Assembly: GCF_001518015.1 (NCBI RefSeq)
Contig: NZ_LPUY01000077.1
Span: 1-64,000 of the forward strand
Length of the DNA: 64,000 nucleotides
Direction: 5' to 3'
Source of the DNA: Tritonibacter horizontis
GTDB lineage: Bacteria > Pseudomonadota > Alphaproteobacteria > Rhodobacterales > Rhodobacteraceae
Made by a program: the position numbers and the translations under genes. Numbering within the stretch: position 1 is the stretch's first letter; the number at the start of each line of letters is the position of its first letter. The notes beneath the pieces are model-generated. The model was not told the origin of the DNA. It searched no databases and saw only the letters and a list, made by a program, of their open reading frames with translations. This document shows positions 1 through 8,494 of the stretch, piece by piece.

Positions 1-1
1 C

Positions 2-583
2 GGCAACGGCAACCACCTGGTGGCGCAATCCGATGCCGCAAGGCCGGTCTATCGCGCCTCCGGCGGGCTGCGCTGGCTGGAGTTTGACCGGGTCGACGAC
101 TATCTGGAAGTGGCAATCACCGGGACGCCCAATCACACGGCTGTCATGGCCGCGCGCCCGTTGGAAGCCACCGGTGTCAACGAAAGCCTCTGGTCCTTTG
201 ACGCGGTGTCGCGGGACTATCAGGTGGAGGCCGGGGGCGCGGGCAAGTTCTATGGCCGGGCGAATTCCTCCGGCATGGGGCTGTCGGGCTTCCTGAATGA
301 TGTCGTGGACCGGCTTGGCGTTGATTTTGTCGAGGCGATCCGGCTCGATCTCGATGCCGGTACCGCTGCGATGATCATCGACGGCACCGTGGTCGATCAG
401 CTCGCAGAATACACAACCGCCCTGCACCCGGACCAGACCCTGCGCGTCGCCGCCAACCGCGCCGCGACCAATCCCTGCGGCATGCGCATGCACGCCTTCG
501 CGATCTTTGACGCGGCGTTGACGGGCGCGGCGCTGGCCGATGTGACCACTTGGTTTGGAGTAAAACAGGGGCGGGCGCTATGA
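2..583 (+). CDS. Partial phage-like/LamG-type protein (C-terminal end)
   Basis: The reading frame is open from the left edge, so the gene starts outside the window; a GTG at 20 is internal rather than a convincing start. The visible 193 or so residues contain a run close to ARPVYR..GGLRWLEFDRVDDYLEV, the usual opening of concanavalin/LamG-like jelly-roll domains in phage and gene-transfer-agent structural proteins, and end in a short helix (DVTTWFGVKQGRAL). It overlaps the next gene by four bases (ATGA), so the two are translationally coupled. I infer a virion-associated or surface-binding role. The family assignment rests on general pattern only, and a non-phage secreted protein is possible. 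Confidence 0.5.
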   Translation, partial: GNGNHLVAQSDAARPVYRASGGLRWLEFDRVDDYLEVAITGTPNHTAVMAARPLEATGVNESLWSFDAVSRDYQVEAGGAGKFYGRANSSGMGLSGFLNDVVDRLGVDFVEAIRLDLDAGTAAMIIDGTVVDQLAEYTTALHPDQTLRVAANRAATNPCGMRMHAFAIFDAALTGAALADVTTWFGVKQGRAL

Positions 584-951
584 CCACGAAACATGTCTAC
601 AGGTTCGACTTCTACGTTGCGGCTGAACATGCTGCCGCCTGCAACCGCGCTGCAAATGCACTGGGGCGCGACGGCGACAACTTCAGGACGCGGCTGTCGT
701 CTACCGGTGAAGAGCCTGCCACGCACCTGGGCGGCTCGACGGTGGAAACCGCCCTGTTTGTCGCTGCCGTTGCGTCCGCGCCCGCGCTCCCGGCGGGGGT
801 GGATTGGCCGGAGGGGCTGGTCGTGGGCGACTGGCAGGCGGTTGCCGATCATCTGTCGGCCGTGTCGCGTCCCGCTGACAGCCCGGAGGCGCGTGGGCAG
901 TTTGATGCCCTGATCGCGCAGGCCAATCTGCACAGGATCAAAGGCGACTGA
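580..951 (+). CDS. Small hypothetical protein coupled to the phage-like gene
   Basis: This 123-residue protein starts at the ATG at 580, whose ATGA overlaps the stop of the preceding gene. A longer upstream start at 550 would lie inside the previous coding region and is less likely. It has no signal peptide or membrane segment and is rich in Ala and Asp. I do not recognise a family. Position and coupling suggest an accessory protein of the same phage-like module, possibly a chaperone or tail-associated factor, but that is only context. No gene follows for about 350 bases, so it is the last gene of the module. Confidence 0.55.
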   Translation: MTTKHVYRFDFYVAAEHAAACNRAANALGRDGDNFRTRLSSTGEEPATHLGGSTVETALFVAAVASAPALPAGVDWPEGLVVGDWQAVADHLSAVSRPADSPEARGQFDALIAQANLHRIKGD

Positions 952-998
952 AACGCCCCTTTAAATCCCGCATCATCCTAAAACCGCGTTGCTGTAAA

Positions 999-1029
999 AA
1001 AGTCTGTAAATCACTGTAAGAAAGTCTGT
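999..1029. repeat. Direct repeat AAAGTCTGT, 22-bp spacing
   Basis: AAAGTCTGT occurs at 999-1007 and again at 1021-1029, start to start 22 bp, about two helical turns. It lies in the gap between the phage-like pair and tatA. Such phasing fits a site for a dimeric DNA-binding protein, but no known consensus is recognised. Confidence 0.35.
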
Positions 1030-1079
1030 CACGCTACAACCACTCTGTTCGTCATTTCTGTTGATCCTGTTCAATGAGG

Positions 1080-1131
1080 GTTGCACTGACGCTGTTCTAC
1101 CCGAGTGCAACTGACACAAACCTGTCAGTTG
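1080..1131. promoter_or_regulatory. Two overlapping inverted repeats upstream of tatABC
   Basis: Hairpin 1 pairs GTTGCACT (1080-1087) with AGTGCAAC (1104-1111). Hairpin 2 pairs CAACTGACA (1108-1116) with TGTCAGTTG (1123-1131). Both are perfect and share the four bases CAAC at 1108-1111, so as RNA they would be mutually exclusive. They lie about 170 bp before tatA, in the 346-bp gap 952-1297, which otherwise holds only the short direct repeat. Terminator of the upstream module, operator or attenuator are all possible. Confidence 0.45.
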
Positions 1132-1297
1132 AATGCGGCGCCTTCGAAATTTCCCTCTTTTCCCAGGATCAAGCCCCCCGGAACCGACCGCGGAGACTTT
1201 GCGCCCGGCGCGTCAGCCCGTAACACTCGATGCAGGAAAACACACAGATCGGCCCGCAGCCTCCGGCGCTGGCGGGCGAACAGAAAGGCAGCTACCC

Positions 1298-1516
1298 ATG
1301 CTCAACAATATCGGCCTTCCCGGCATTCTCCTGATCGCCGTCGTGGTTCTTGTTCTCTTTGGTCGCGGCAAGATTTCGTCGCTGATGGGTGAAGTCGGCA
1401 AAGGCATCACCTCCTTCAAAAAAGGCATCAGCGAAGGCAGCAAGGAACTGGAAGAAGATGCCGCAGCCGATGCCCGCGACGTGACCCCGGCTGACGCTGA
1501 AAAAGACAAGGCGTAA
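1298..1516 (+). CDS. tatA: Sec-independent protein translocase TatA
   Basis: TatA forms the size-variable pore of the twin-arginine translocase that exports folded proteins across the inner membrane. The 72-residue product has the usual build: a short periplasmic start, one membrane helix (about residues 6-21, [20 protein letters not shown]), the FGRGK hinge, an amphipathic helix with phenylalanine, and an acidic tail. The ATG at 1298 is chosen because the helix must lie at the N-terminus; the frame is open further upstream but adds an implausible Arg-rich leader. AAAGG lies about 12 bases before it. tatB follows after 7 bases, and the order A-B-C is the standard operon. Confidence 0.95.
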   Translation: MLNNIGLPGILLIAVVVLVLFGRGKISSLMGEVGKGITSFKKGISEGSKELEEDAAADARDVTPADAEKDKA

Positions 1517-1523
1517 GATTTAG

Positions 1524-2009
1524 ATGCTGGATCTTGGCTGGACCGAGCTTCTGGTCATCGGCGTTGTCGCCCTGATCGTCGTCGGCCCCAAGGATCTGCC
1601 TGTGTTGTTTCGCAACGTGGGCCGGTTCGTGGGCAAGGCGCGCGGGATGGCGCGTGAATTCAGTCGCGCGATGAATGACGCGGCCGAGGACGCGGGCGTC
1701 AGCGACATCAAGAAAAGCTTCAAGACCGCGACGAATCCCCTGGGATCGGCGATGGACGGTCTGAAGGATGCGACCCGAGACCTGACAAGCTCCATCGACC
1801 CGACGAAATTCGACGCTGACAGCGAAACCGGGAAACTGGCCGCGGATCGTGCGGAAAGCGCCAAGAAAATTCAGGCCGCCACCGCACGGGCGGCTGCGGA
1901 ACGCAAGGCCAAGGAAGCTGCCGAGGCCATGGCCAAGGCGGAAGAGGCCGAAGCGGCGCTGTCTGCCCCAAAGGACGCGCCCGCTTCTGACAGTGAGACC
2001 AAGGCATGA
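1524..2009 (+). CDS. tatB: Sec-independent protein translocase TatB
   Basis: TatB is the receptor subunit that pairs with TatC to bind twin-arginine signal peptides. The 161-residue protein begins [20 protein letters not shown], with the conserved N-terminal Glu in the membrane helix and the VGPKDLP hinge after it. A long amphipathic helix and an Ala/Lys/Glu-rich coiled tail (about residues 100-160) follow. Its stop overlaps the tatC start by ATGA, so the two partner proteins are coupled in translation. Confidence 0.95.
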   Translation: MLDLGWTELLVIGVVALIVVGPKDLPVLFRNVGRFVGKARGMAREFSRAMNDAAEDAGVSDIKKSFKTATNPLGSAMDGLKDATRDLTSSIDPTKFDADSETGKLAADRAESAKKIQAATARAAAERKAKEAAEAMAKAEEAEAALSAPKDAPASDSETKA

Positions 2010-2893
2010 GCCAGACCGAAGACATCGACGATTCCACGGCCCCGCTGATCGAGCATCTGGCAGAGCTGCGCACCCGTCTGATCCGCGCGGTGGCAGCCTT
2101 TGCCGTGGGCATCATCCTGGCCTTTACGGTGGCGGAGCCGATCCTGCAGTTTCTGGTCAGCCCGATCGAGGCGACCCTGCGCGATCTGGGCGACCCGTCG
2201 CCGACGCTGCAATATACCTCGCCGCAGGAGTATCTGTTCACGCTGTTCCGCATTTCCATGGTGTTTGGCTTTGCGCTGTCCTTTCCGGTGATTGGCTTGC
2301 AGCTATGGCGGTTTGTGGCACCGGGGCTCTACAAGAGCGAAAAGGGTGCTTTTCTCCCCTTCCTGATTGCCTCGCCCTTCATGTTCCTGCTGGGCGCCTC
2401 CTTTGCGCAATTTGTGGTGACACCGCTGGCGATGAAGTTCTTCCTGGGCTTTGCCGATGTCAGCTCGATCTTTGCCGATCTGCTGTCGCGCACCAACGCA
2501 GAGATCCCCGCCGAAGTGGCCTTGGTGCCGGAAACCAGCGAAGGGGTGAAAATCACCTTCTTTGGCAAGGTCAACGAGAGCCTCGATATCACGCTGAAGT
2601 TCATCATGGCCTTTGGCCTGTGCTTCCAGCTGCCGGTGCTGCTGACCCTGATGGGCAAGGCCGGTCTGGTCAGTGCTGCGGGTCTGGCGGGGATGCGCAA
2701 ATACGCGGTGGTGGCGATCCTGATGCTGGCGGCGGTTGTGACCCCGCCGGATGTGGTCACCCAGCTGATCCTGTTCACGGTGGTCTACGGGCTATATGAG
2801 ATTTCGATCTTCCTGGTCGCACGGGTCGAAAAGAAACGCGAGGCGCAGCTGCGGGCCGATGGCTACTACGACGATGAGGTCGACGGCGAATAG
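2006..2893 (+). CDS. tatC: Sec-independent protein translocase TatC
   Basis: TatC is the polytopic core of the Tat complex and the main binding site for the RR signal. The 295-residue product has the diagnostic N-terminal cytoplasmic part ([16 protein letters not shown], about residues 13-28), six predicted membrane helices, and an L..SPF.FL.G..F element in helix 3-4. It overlaps tatB by four bases. A longer periplasmic loop (about residues 155-190) is usual in alphaproteobacterial TatC. The charged tail ends DDEVDGE. A GC-rich hairpin about 30 bases downstream probably closes the operon. Confidence 0.97.
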   Translation: MSQTEDIDDSTAPLIEHLAELRTRLIRAVAAFAVGIILAFTVAEPILQFLVSPIEATLRDLGDPSPTLQYTSPQEYLFTLFRISMVFGFALSFPVIGLQLWRFVAPGLYKSEKGAFLPFLIASPFMFLLGASFAQFVVTPLAMKFFLGFADVSSIFADLLSRTNAEIPAEVALVPETSEGVKITFFGKVNESLDITLKFIMAFGLCFQLPVLLTLMGKAGLVSAAGLAGMRKYAVVAILMLAAVVTPPDVVTQLILFTVVYGLYEISIFLVARVEKKREAQLRADGYYDDEVDGE

Positions 2894-2924
2894 GCCCCGC
2901 GTCCCCCAGGCGTGACACGAGATC

Positions 2925-2952
2925 GGAAGGCGCGCCTGCGGGGGCGCCTTCC
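2925..2952 (+). terminator. Hairpin after tatC
   Basis: GGAAGGCGC (2925-2933) pairs perfectly with GCGCCTTCC (2944-2952) across a 10-base loop, 32 bases after the tatC stop. There is no strong T run after it (TGCGTTTG), so it is a weak intrinsic terminator or a Rho-assisted/mRNA-end hairpin. Confidence 0.45.
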
Positions 2953-3094
2953 TGCGTTTGGGCTGCCGACATTCGGCGCTGGCCCTGCCACGCGCCAACC
3001 GGCGCCATGGACGCCACCTGCGCGACAACACGGGGTTGCCGTGGCTTTGCGAACATGGTTTGTCGTCGCGCAAACACAGACGGAGGATAGCTGG

Positions 3095-3937
3095 ATGGAT
3101 CAGGACATGCTCAAACGGATCGCCGAAGCGTTGGAGCGGATCGCGCCCGCACCGCTGTCGACGCCGGAATTTGCTGCCGCTTCGGGGTTTGTCTGGCATG
3201 TGTCCCCGGATCGGCTGGAACCGGTGCCGGAGATCAATCGGGTGGCGCTGGATCTGCTGGTCGGCATCAACCGGTCGCGCGACACATTGCTGGAGAACAC
3301 CCGCCGTTTTGCCGCCGGACAGGCGGCCAACAATGCGCTGCTCTGGGGCGCGCGGGGCATGGGTAAATCCTCGCTGGTCAAGGCGATCCACGGGGCGCTG
3401 ACGCCGTCCTATCCGGATCTGAAGCTGGTGGAACTGCAACGCGAGGACCTGCCCTCCGTGGCGCGGCTGCTGCAGCACCTGCGCGGCGCGCCGTACCGGT
3501 TCATCCTGTTCTGCGACGATCTGTCGTTCAGTCATGATGACCAGCATTACAAGAGCCTCAAGGCGGTGCTGGATGGCGGCATCGAGGGGCGGCCTGAAAA
3601 CGTGGTCTTCTACGCCACCTCCAATCGCCGCCACCTGATGCCGCGGGACATGATCGAGAACGAGCGGTCCTCGGCGATCAACCCGTCCGAAGCAGTCGAG
3701 GAAAAGGTCTCCCTGTCCGACCGCTTTGGCCTCTGGCTCGGGTTTCATCCTTGCGATCAGGACGCCTATCTGGCGATGATCGAGGGGTATTGTGCGGCGC
3801 ATGGGGTCGTGGTGGACCCCGAAACGTTGCGCGCCGAGGCGATCGAATGGCAGGCCACACGGGGCGCGCGCTCCGGTCGGGTGGCCTGGCAGTTCTTTAC
3901 CGACCTGGCAGGCCGGCACGGGGTTGTTCTGCGCTGA
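3095..3937 (+). CDS. DUF815 family AAA-type ATPase
   Basis: This 280-residue ATP-binding protein belongs by pattern to the DUF815 family (AAA-like ATPases of unknown function common in alphaproteobacteria). A Walker A motif GARGMGKSSL lies near residues 84-93 and a Walker B-like segment RFILFCDDLSF near 135-145. The following NVVFYATSNRRHLMPRD is the family hallmark containing the sensor Asn. The ATG at 3095 is preferred over longer in-frame starts because GGAGGA sits 8 bases before it and the upstream extension is low-complexity. It follows tatC by 200 bases with a hairpin between, so it probably has its own promoter. Confidence 0.85.
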   Translation: MDQDMLKRIAEALERIAPAPLSTPEFAAASGFVWHVSPDRLEPVPEINRVALDLLVGINRSRDTLLENTRRFAAGQAANNALLWGARGMGKSSLVKAIHGALTPSYPDLKLVELQREDLPSVARLLQHLRGAPYRFILFCDDLSFSHDDQHYKSLKAVLDGGIEGRPENVVFYATSNRRHLMPRDMIENERSSAINPSEAVEEKVSLSDRFGLWLGFHPCDQDAYLAMIEGYCAAHGVVVDPETLRAEAIEWQATRGARSGRVAWQFFTDLAGRHGVVLR

Positions 3938-3978
3938 ACGGCCCCCGGTCCCGCGCCGGAGGCCCCGCAGGGGCGTCC

Positions 3979-4037
3979 GGCGCCCGGCCCAACGGGATGG
4001 GACGTCGCGCCAGCGGCGGCGCAGACGGGCGGGAGCC
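3979..4037 (+). repeat. Hairpin repeat family 1, copy A
   Basis: Block 1 GGCGCCCGGCCCAAC (3979-3993) and block 2 GGGCGGGAGCC (4027-4037) flank a hairpin: GTCGCGCC (4004-4011) pairs with GGCGC-A-GAC (4018-4026) with one bulged A. Blocks 1 and 2 can also pair (CCCGGCCC with GGGCGGG). It lies 41 bases after the DUF815 stop and reads in the gene's direction. The 419-bp convergent gap 3938-4356 holds this copy, copy B and extra hairpins, but no credible gene. Confidence 0.7.
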
Positions 4038-4118
4038 TCCCCCTTTGCGGCGCGCTGCGACGGAGAAGCGAGCGCGACTGCGGGAAGGGTCGCAGCTAGG
4101 TCAACCCTGCTGACCTAT

Positions 4119-4168
4119 TGTTTCGCACGCGAAACATTGGGACAGAAAGGCTGATACTTTTTCTGCCC
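4119..4168. terminator. Hairpin cluster between convergent genes
   Basis: TGTTTCGC (4119-4126) pairs perfectly with GCGAAACA (4129-4136) around a 2-base loop. Right after it GGG-A-CAGAAA (4139-4148) pairs with TTTCTGCCC (4160-4168) with one bulged A. The region separates the plus-strand DUF815 gene from the minus-strand NlpD-like gene and is a plausible bidirectional terminator. No uninterrupted T run is present. Confidence 0.4.
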
Positions 4169-4259
4169 GTTGCCGGATCGGCGAACGCATAGATCTGGGT
4201 TTTCCGCCCTGCGGCGCAACGGCCTTCGGAGGCTGGTCTGTCGCGACAATCGGCGGGGT

Positions 4260-4315
4260 GCTCCCGCCCGGTGCGCCCCTCCGGCGGGCGGGCCGCACCC
4301 GTTGGGCCGGGCGCC
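4260..4315 (-). repeat. Hairpin repeat family 1, copy B
   Basis: This is read on the minus strand. Block 1 is the complement of GTTGGGCCGGGCGCC (4301-4315) and block 2 the complement of GCTCCCGCCC (4260-4269). Between them GGTGCG (4270-4275) pairs with CGCACC (4294-4299), and the stem continues inwards with CCC/GGG. It is 42 bases downstream of the NlpD-like gene, in that gene's direction, and inverted relative to copy A. Confidence 0.7.
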
Positions 4316-4356
4316 GGACCTGTCGGTCCGGCGCGGGTTGCATTCCGCCTGAGGGG

Positions 4357-5616
4357 TTATTGCAGGTAGGGCAGCGGGTCGACGCTGTCAAAACCGTCGC
4401 GCACCTCGAAATGGACATAGGCCTCTTCCGGGGAGGCGCGCAGCTGTGCGATGGATTGGCCGCGATTGACGCGGTCGCCTTTGGAAACCTTGATGGCATC
4501 GACATTGGCGTAGACCGACAGCAGGTTGCGGTCATGGCGCACGACGATGATCGGGATCTTGTTGGAATCCGCCGTGATTGCGGCAATCGTGCCCGCCTCG
4601 GCGGCCTTGACCGCGCTGCCCGGCGCGGCGGAGATGTCGATGCCGTCGTTCTTGCCCTTGGAGTAGGTGCGGATGATCTTGCCATTCACCGGATAGGCCA
4701 TCGCGCTTTGCGAGGCGCGCGACGGGGCCTGGACCTCGACCGTTGGCGCGGGCTCGGCCTGGGATTCGGCGGCCGGTGTCACGTCCTCGTCCGGCAGCGG
4801 CCGGGCGGCGCTGGGGGGCGTTGGAGTGCTGCTGCCGGCTCCGGGCGGGGCGACGGCGACCTCTGTCTCTACGGGGGCGGCTGGCGCGTTCTGATCCTTG
4901 AGCGGGATCAGCAGGTACTGCCCTTCGCGCACCGAGAAATCGCTGTCGAGGCCGTTCCAGTCGGAGAGGGATTTGACCGAGATCTGATAGAGGCGGGCAA
5001 TCGTATAGGCGGTCTCGCCGCGGGTGACCTTGTGGCGGACCGGTTCCGGGCCGGGCTGGACCTGCGTCGGCACCGGCTTGGCCGGGGTTTTCTGCAAGGT
5101 GGTGGTGGTCACGGAGCCGGGGTTGGGCGAGGTGGCGGGGGCGCTGTCGATGGCGCTGCCGGCCAGCGAGGCGATATCGACACCGCCGGGATTTGTGCTG
5201 CCGCCGCGCACTGATGCTTCTGGCGCACGGCGTGGCAGGACCAGCACCTCGCCCTTGCGCAGGACATCGTCGGTCTGCACCCCGTTGAACTTGGCCACCT
5301 CGACCGAGGGCAGGCCGATCCGGGTTGCCAGATCCGCGACCGTGTCACCGCGCTGGGCGACGGCGACCTGATACGACGGATAGGTGATCAATCCGCGGCT
5401 ATCCGGCGTTGGTCGGATCTCGGTTGCATCCTGGGCGGCAGTGGTGGTGTTGAAGGCGCCGATCTGGCCCCGCAGGTCATAGTCCAGCGGCGCAGTACAG
5501 GCCGCCGCCAGCAGCACAAGGGGAACCAGACAGGTCCCTTTGCGGCGGAGGGCGAGGCCAAGGGGGCGAGTGGGCCGGAAACCGGCGGGGCGAAGGACCT
5601 TGCGGGGGCGGGTCAT
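4357..5616 (-). CDS. NlpD-like LysM/M23 lipoprotein, degenerate active site
   Basis: This 419-residue envelope protein probably activates peptidoglycan amidases during division, as NlpD does. It has a lipobox-like LLAAAC with Cys40, two LysM domains (about residues 79-127 and 193-239), a Pro/Ala/Glu linker and a C-terminal LytM/M23 domain (about 305-419). The zinc ligands look lost: the first His is Asn in KNDGIDIS, and HxH has become YVHFEVR with only one His. That favours a non-catalytic activator over a hydrolase. GAGGAGAG precedes the ATG. It lies downstream of surE-pcm, the position of nlpD in many proteobacteria, 123 bases after pcm. Confidence 0.85.
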   Translation of the reverse strand: MTRPRKVLRPAGFRPTRPLGLALRRKGTCLVPLVLLAAACTAPLDYDLRGQIGAFNTTTAAQDATEIRPTPDSRGLITYPSYQVAVAQRGDTVADLATRIGLPSVEVAKFNGVQTDDVLRKGEVLVLPRRAPEASVRGGSTNPGGVDIASLAGSAIDSAPATSPNPGSVTTTTLQKTPAKPVPTQVQPGPEPVRHKVTRGETAYTIARLYQISVKSLSDWNGLDSDFSVREGQYLLIPLKDQNAPAAPVETEVAVAPPGAGSSTPTPPSAARPLPDEDVTPAAESQAEPAPTVEVQAPSRASQSAMAYPVNGKIIRTYSKGKNDGIDISAAPGSAVKAAEAGTIAAITADSNKIPIIVVRHDRNLLSVYANVDAIKVSKGDRVNRGQSIAQLRASPEEAYVHFEVRDGFDSVDPLPYLQ

Positions 5617-5739
5617 GTCTTTGCTCTCCTCGAATGGTGTCTCCTGTCAGACGGAGACTTGGACGGCAGCGGCCGGCAACGGGGCGCGGTGACAGACAAC
5701 CGGACCGGCGAATGGCAGCTCCCTTTGGCATAGGACAGC

Positions 5740-6387
5740 TCAGGTGTCTTTTCCAAGCCCTTCCAGCAGCGGAACAAAGCGCACGGGGCGCAATTCGTCA
5801 TATTCGAGGCCGAATTCTGTCTTGCGCACGCGAATGAGGGTTTGCACGGCATCGGACTGACCGACGGGCACCACCATGATGCCGCCAACCTTGAGCTGTG
5901 CCAGGAGCGGGCCGGGGGGGTCCTCGGCGGCGGCTGTCACGATGATTCGATCAAACGGCGCCTGGTCGGGCAGCCCGTGGCTGCCGTCGCCGACCAGCGA
6001 GGTGATATTGGGCAGGCGCAGGGTCTGAAACACCTTGCGCGCCTCATGCACCAGCCTGTTGTAGCGTTCGATCGTATAGACCCGGCGGGCCAGTTTCGCC
6101 AGAATAGCAGCCTGATAGCCCGAGCCGGTGCCGATTTCGAGCACCGTGTCACGCGGGGAGACCTGCAGCGCCTGGGTCATCAGCCCCACCACCGAAGGTT
6201 GCGAAATGGTCTGACCGCAGGCAATCGGCAGCGGCACGTCCTCATAGGCGCGGTCAGCGAAAATGCCGCGCAGGAACAGGCCGCGATCCACGGATTCCAT
6301 CGCTTCGAGCACAGCAGTGTCGGTCACCCCCCGCGACCGCAGGGCAAAGAGAAATTGCATCTTGGTTTCCGCATCAGGCGTGGTCAT
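5740..6387 (-). CDS. pcm: Protein-L-isoaspartate O-methyltransferase
   Basis: This enzyme uses S-adenosylmethionine to methylate isoaspartyl residues in aged proteins, starting their repair. The 215-residue product carries the class I methyltransferase motif [13 protein letters not shown] (about residues 78-90). It also has the family segments [18 protein letters not shown] and [10 protein letters not shown]. Its start overlaps the surE stop (ATGA), giving the common surE-pcm stationary-phase survival pair, with the nlpD-like gene next. Length and motifs are normal. Confidence 0.96.
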   Translation of the reverse strand: MTTPDAETKMQFLFALRSRGVTDTAVLEAMESVDRGLFLRGIFADRAYEDVPLPIACGQTISQPSVVGLMTQALQVSPRDTVLEIGTGSGYQAAILAKLARRVYTIERYNRLVHEARKVFQTLRLPNITSLVGDGSHGLPDQAPFDRIIVTAAAEDPPGPLLAQLKVGGIMVVPVGQSDAVQTLIRVRKTEFGLEYDELRPVRFVPLLEGLGKDT

Positions 6388-7166
6388 TCGATTGCCTTGA
6401 GGGCCTCCAGCGCATCATAGGCGGTCAGATCCGCGCGCATGGGCGTGACTGAGATATAGCCATCGAGATTGGCCTTTGCATCGGTCTCGTCGGCCGTCGC
6501 CACCTGTTGATCACCGCCCTGGATCCAGACGTAGCGGCGTCCGTTCGGGGACAGCTGTTGCTGGGCCGAAAACCGCGTGCCCTGCCGGTAGCCCTGTCGG
6601 GTCACCCGGATCCCTTTGACCTCTGTATCGGCGACCGGCGGGAAGTTGATGTTGTAAAACAGCCCGTAGTCCTGCCGGTTCTCCGGTTTGGCTGCCAGCA
6701 GTTTTTGCACAACTGCCGCACCATGGACGCGGGCGGCGGCGAAAGGATCGTCGATCGCGCGGTTGCCGGGGCCGTAGTATTGCGACAGGGCCATGGCTGG
6801 CAGCCCCTGCAGTGCGCCCTCCATGGCGCCCCCCAGGGTGCCGGAATAGAGCGCGTTCTCGGCGGAATTGTTGCCTCGGTTGACGCCGGAGAGGACCAGA
6901 TCCGGGCGGCGGTCCTGCAACACCACATGCAGCCCGGCCAGCACGCAGTCGGCTGGCGAGCCTTCGGTGGCAAAGCGGCGCGGGCCGAGTTCGGTGATCA
7001 TCGAAGGGTGGGTATAGCTGATGCAATGGCCGACGCCGGATTGTTCAAAAGCGGGCGCCACGGTCCAGACCTCCCCATCCGGGCCGGCAAGGGTGGCGGC
7101 GATCTCTTCGAGCACGGTCAGGCCGGGAGCGCTTATGCCATCGTCGTTGGTGACCAGAATGCGCAT
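6384..7166 (-). CDS. surE: 5'/3'-nucleotidase SurE
   Basis: SurE is a metal-dependent nucleotide phosphatase. The 260-residue product starts [15 protein letters not shown], with the metal-binding TNDDG at residues 6-10, and has [18 protein letters not shown] further in. The ATG at 7166 is chosen because the family always starts a few residues before the first strand; the in-frame extension upstream has a shadow-like composition. It is coupled to pcm by a four-base overlap. Confidence 0.96.
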   Translation of the reverse strand: MRILVTNDDGISAPGLTVLEEIAATLAGPDGEVWTVAPAFEQSGVGHCISYTHPSMITELGPRRFATEGSPADCVLAGLHVVLQDRRPDLVLSGVNRGNNSAENALYSGTLGGAMEGALQGLPAMALSQYYGPGNRAIDDPFAAARVHGAAVVQKLLAAKPENRQDYGLFYNINFPPVADTEVKGIRVTRQGYRQGTRFSAQQQLSPNGRRYVWIQGGDQQVATADETDAKANLDGYISVTPMRADLTAYDALEALKAIE

Positions 7167-7386
7167 ACGGATCCCTTGCTGTGCTGCAGACCTTGGCTGT
7201 TTGGTGTCGTTTTCAACAGCCTGCCGGTTTTGGTCCTGTCTAGGGGGCGGCGGGCGACAGGGCAAGGATTTTGCCCGCAACCGTGCGGGCGGCCCCCGGT
7301 GGGTGTGACCAAATCGCCCGACCGGTCGCGGTGGACGGCGGGGCCGGGCGATCAAACCCCAAGCTGTCCTATGGATCCGGGGCTGG

Positions 7387-7430
7387 TCGGGGCGCTGCCC
7401 CGAACCCCGAGGTATTTTCAAAAAGATGAA
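7387..7430 (+). repeat. Repeat family 2, copy 1 (hairpin + CCCCGAGGTATTTTC)
   Basis: A stem TCGGGGC-GCT-GCCCCGA (7387-7403) is followed at once by CCCCGAGGTATTTTC and AAAAAGATGAA (7405-7430). The same hairpin-plus-motif unit recurs at 31350-31395 (inverted) and 37965-38013. This copy is in the 301-bp gap 7167-7467 between the SDR stop and the surE start; I see no gene there. Confidence 0.7.
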
Positions 7431-7467
7431 GCCGCAGGCCAGGGGAAGGCCCCGCGTGGGTGGGGCG

Positions 7468-8115
7468 CTAGCTGGCGAGGATCTGCGGCAGTAGGGCCGC
7501 AGCGGCCTCGGCCGATGAGGTCAGAGCCGCGCGATCCTCGCCCGGAAAAAACCGGGCGCGCAGGGCGGTTGGCATCGGTGGTGGCGAGAGCAGACGCACC
7601 TGGGGACCGGTGCGCAGGGTTTCTTGTTGCCAGCTGCGCACCAGGGCCAGCTGGGCGGCCTTGGTGGCGCCGTAAGCGCCGAAGAATTTGTCGCCACCGC
7701 GCGGGTCATCAAAAAAGACGGCGGTGCCGGTCTGGCCGAGCAGGGGGGCGACATAGGGGATCAACAGCGACGGTGCCGTGGCATTGATCGCGACCGATTT
7801 TGTCCAGTCCTTGGCCGCCACATGATGGGCCGGGCTGAGCGGAGCGGCGTGGATGGCGGTGTGGATCCAGAGGTCCAATTTGCCCCAGCGGTCAAACAGG
7901 CCGCGACACAGGGTTGCCATGGCCTCGGGGACTGTGATGTCCATCGGGGCCAGCGTCGCGGCACCGCCGAGGGCGCGGATGCGATCGTCGAGCTCTTCGA
8001 GCGCACCGGTGGTGCGGGCGACGGCTACGATATGGTGGGTTGGCGCAAGCGCCTCGGCCAAGGCGGCGCCAAGGCCCCGCGAGGCCCCGGTGATAAGGGC
8101 GAGTCTGTCGGTCAT
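7468..8115 (-). CDS. SDR family NAD(P)-dependent oxidoreductase
   Basis: This 215-residue classical short-chain dehydrogenase/reductase has the nucleotide-binding TGASRGLG at residues 9-16. The catalytic YGATK lies near residues 148-152, and NATA takes the place of the usual NNAG. The substrate-binding C-terminal region is short, so the substrate cannot be guessed. The gene stands alone on the minus strand between two gaps; its downstream gap holds a family 2 repeat. Confidence 0.85.
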   Translation of the reverse strand: MTDRLALITGASRGLGAALAEALAPTHHIVAVARTTGALEELDDRIRALGGAATLAPMDITVPEAMATLCRGLFDRWGKLDLWIHTAIHAAPLSPAHHVAAKDWTKSVAINATAPSLLIPYVAPLLGQTGTAVFFDDPRGGDKFFGAYGATKAAQLALVRSWQQETLRTGPQVRLLSPPPMPTALRARFFPGEDRAALTSSAEAAAALLPQILAS

Positions 8116-8208
8116 GGGCGTCTACATGCGGTGCGGCTGCGCCGGGGTCAAGCCCTGGCCGCAGCGGTGAGCGAGATGGGGCAATCGGTCGCCCCGGGGC
8201 GGGGCGGC

Positions 8209-8463
8209 TCAGTTGGCGAGGATGGGCAGGCGCGCGAGGGTGCCGCGCTGATCGACCAGCAGCCCCTTGGCATCAATGCCGACGATGCGGCCGATCGACA
8301 GGCGTTCTCCGGCGCGGACGGTGCGGATCTGGCCGGAGGGGAAGCGCACCAGGCCCTGCAGCGCGTCCTGGGGGCCGAAGAGGCCGATCAGGGCCAGGCC
8401 CCGGCCGGGCAGGGCGTTCTTTTGCGTGGCGATGCGGCCGGTGGTGGTTTGCGGATTGGCCAT
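8209..8463 (-). CDS. Conserved small hypothetical protein
   Basis: This 84-residue protein begins MANPQTTTGRIATQ; the ATG at 8463 is preferred to a longer in-frame start that would run into the upstream gene. It is basic at the N-terminus and has the pattern ALIGLFGPQDALQGLVRFPSG. The C-terminal half reads like a small beta-barrel or SH3-like domain (GERLSIGRIVGIDAKGLLV). I recall similar short proteins in Rhodobacterales but no function. It lies 31 bases after the DUF2199 gene, so the two are probably co-transcribed. Confidence 0.55.
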   Translation of the reverse strand: MANPQTTTGRIATQKNALPGRGLALIGLFGPQDALQGLVRFPSGQIRTVRAGERLSIGRIVGIDAKGLLVDQRGTLARLPILAN

Positions 8464-8494
8464 GCGGGTGGCGGTCTCTTTTGCTGTGGTCGGG

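Noticed and set aside
3979-4315. Integron attC-like site: block 1 contains GCCCAAC (RYYYAAC) and its complement GTTGGGC
   Set aside because: The opposite end (block 2, GGGCGGGAGC) has no matching GTTRRRY core, and no integron integrase or cassette array is present.
4258-5214. Plus-strand open frame opposite the NlpD-like gene
   Set aside because: It is antisense to a gene with clear LysM and LytM domains; the Gly/Arg/Asp-rich translation is a mirror of that gene.
7167-7421. N-terminal extension of SurE up to 7421
   Set aside because: The 85 extra residues are Arg/Pro-rich and precede the invariant [10 protein letters not shown] start of the family; the conserved start at 7166 is used.
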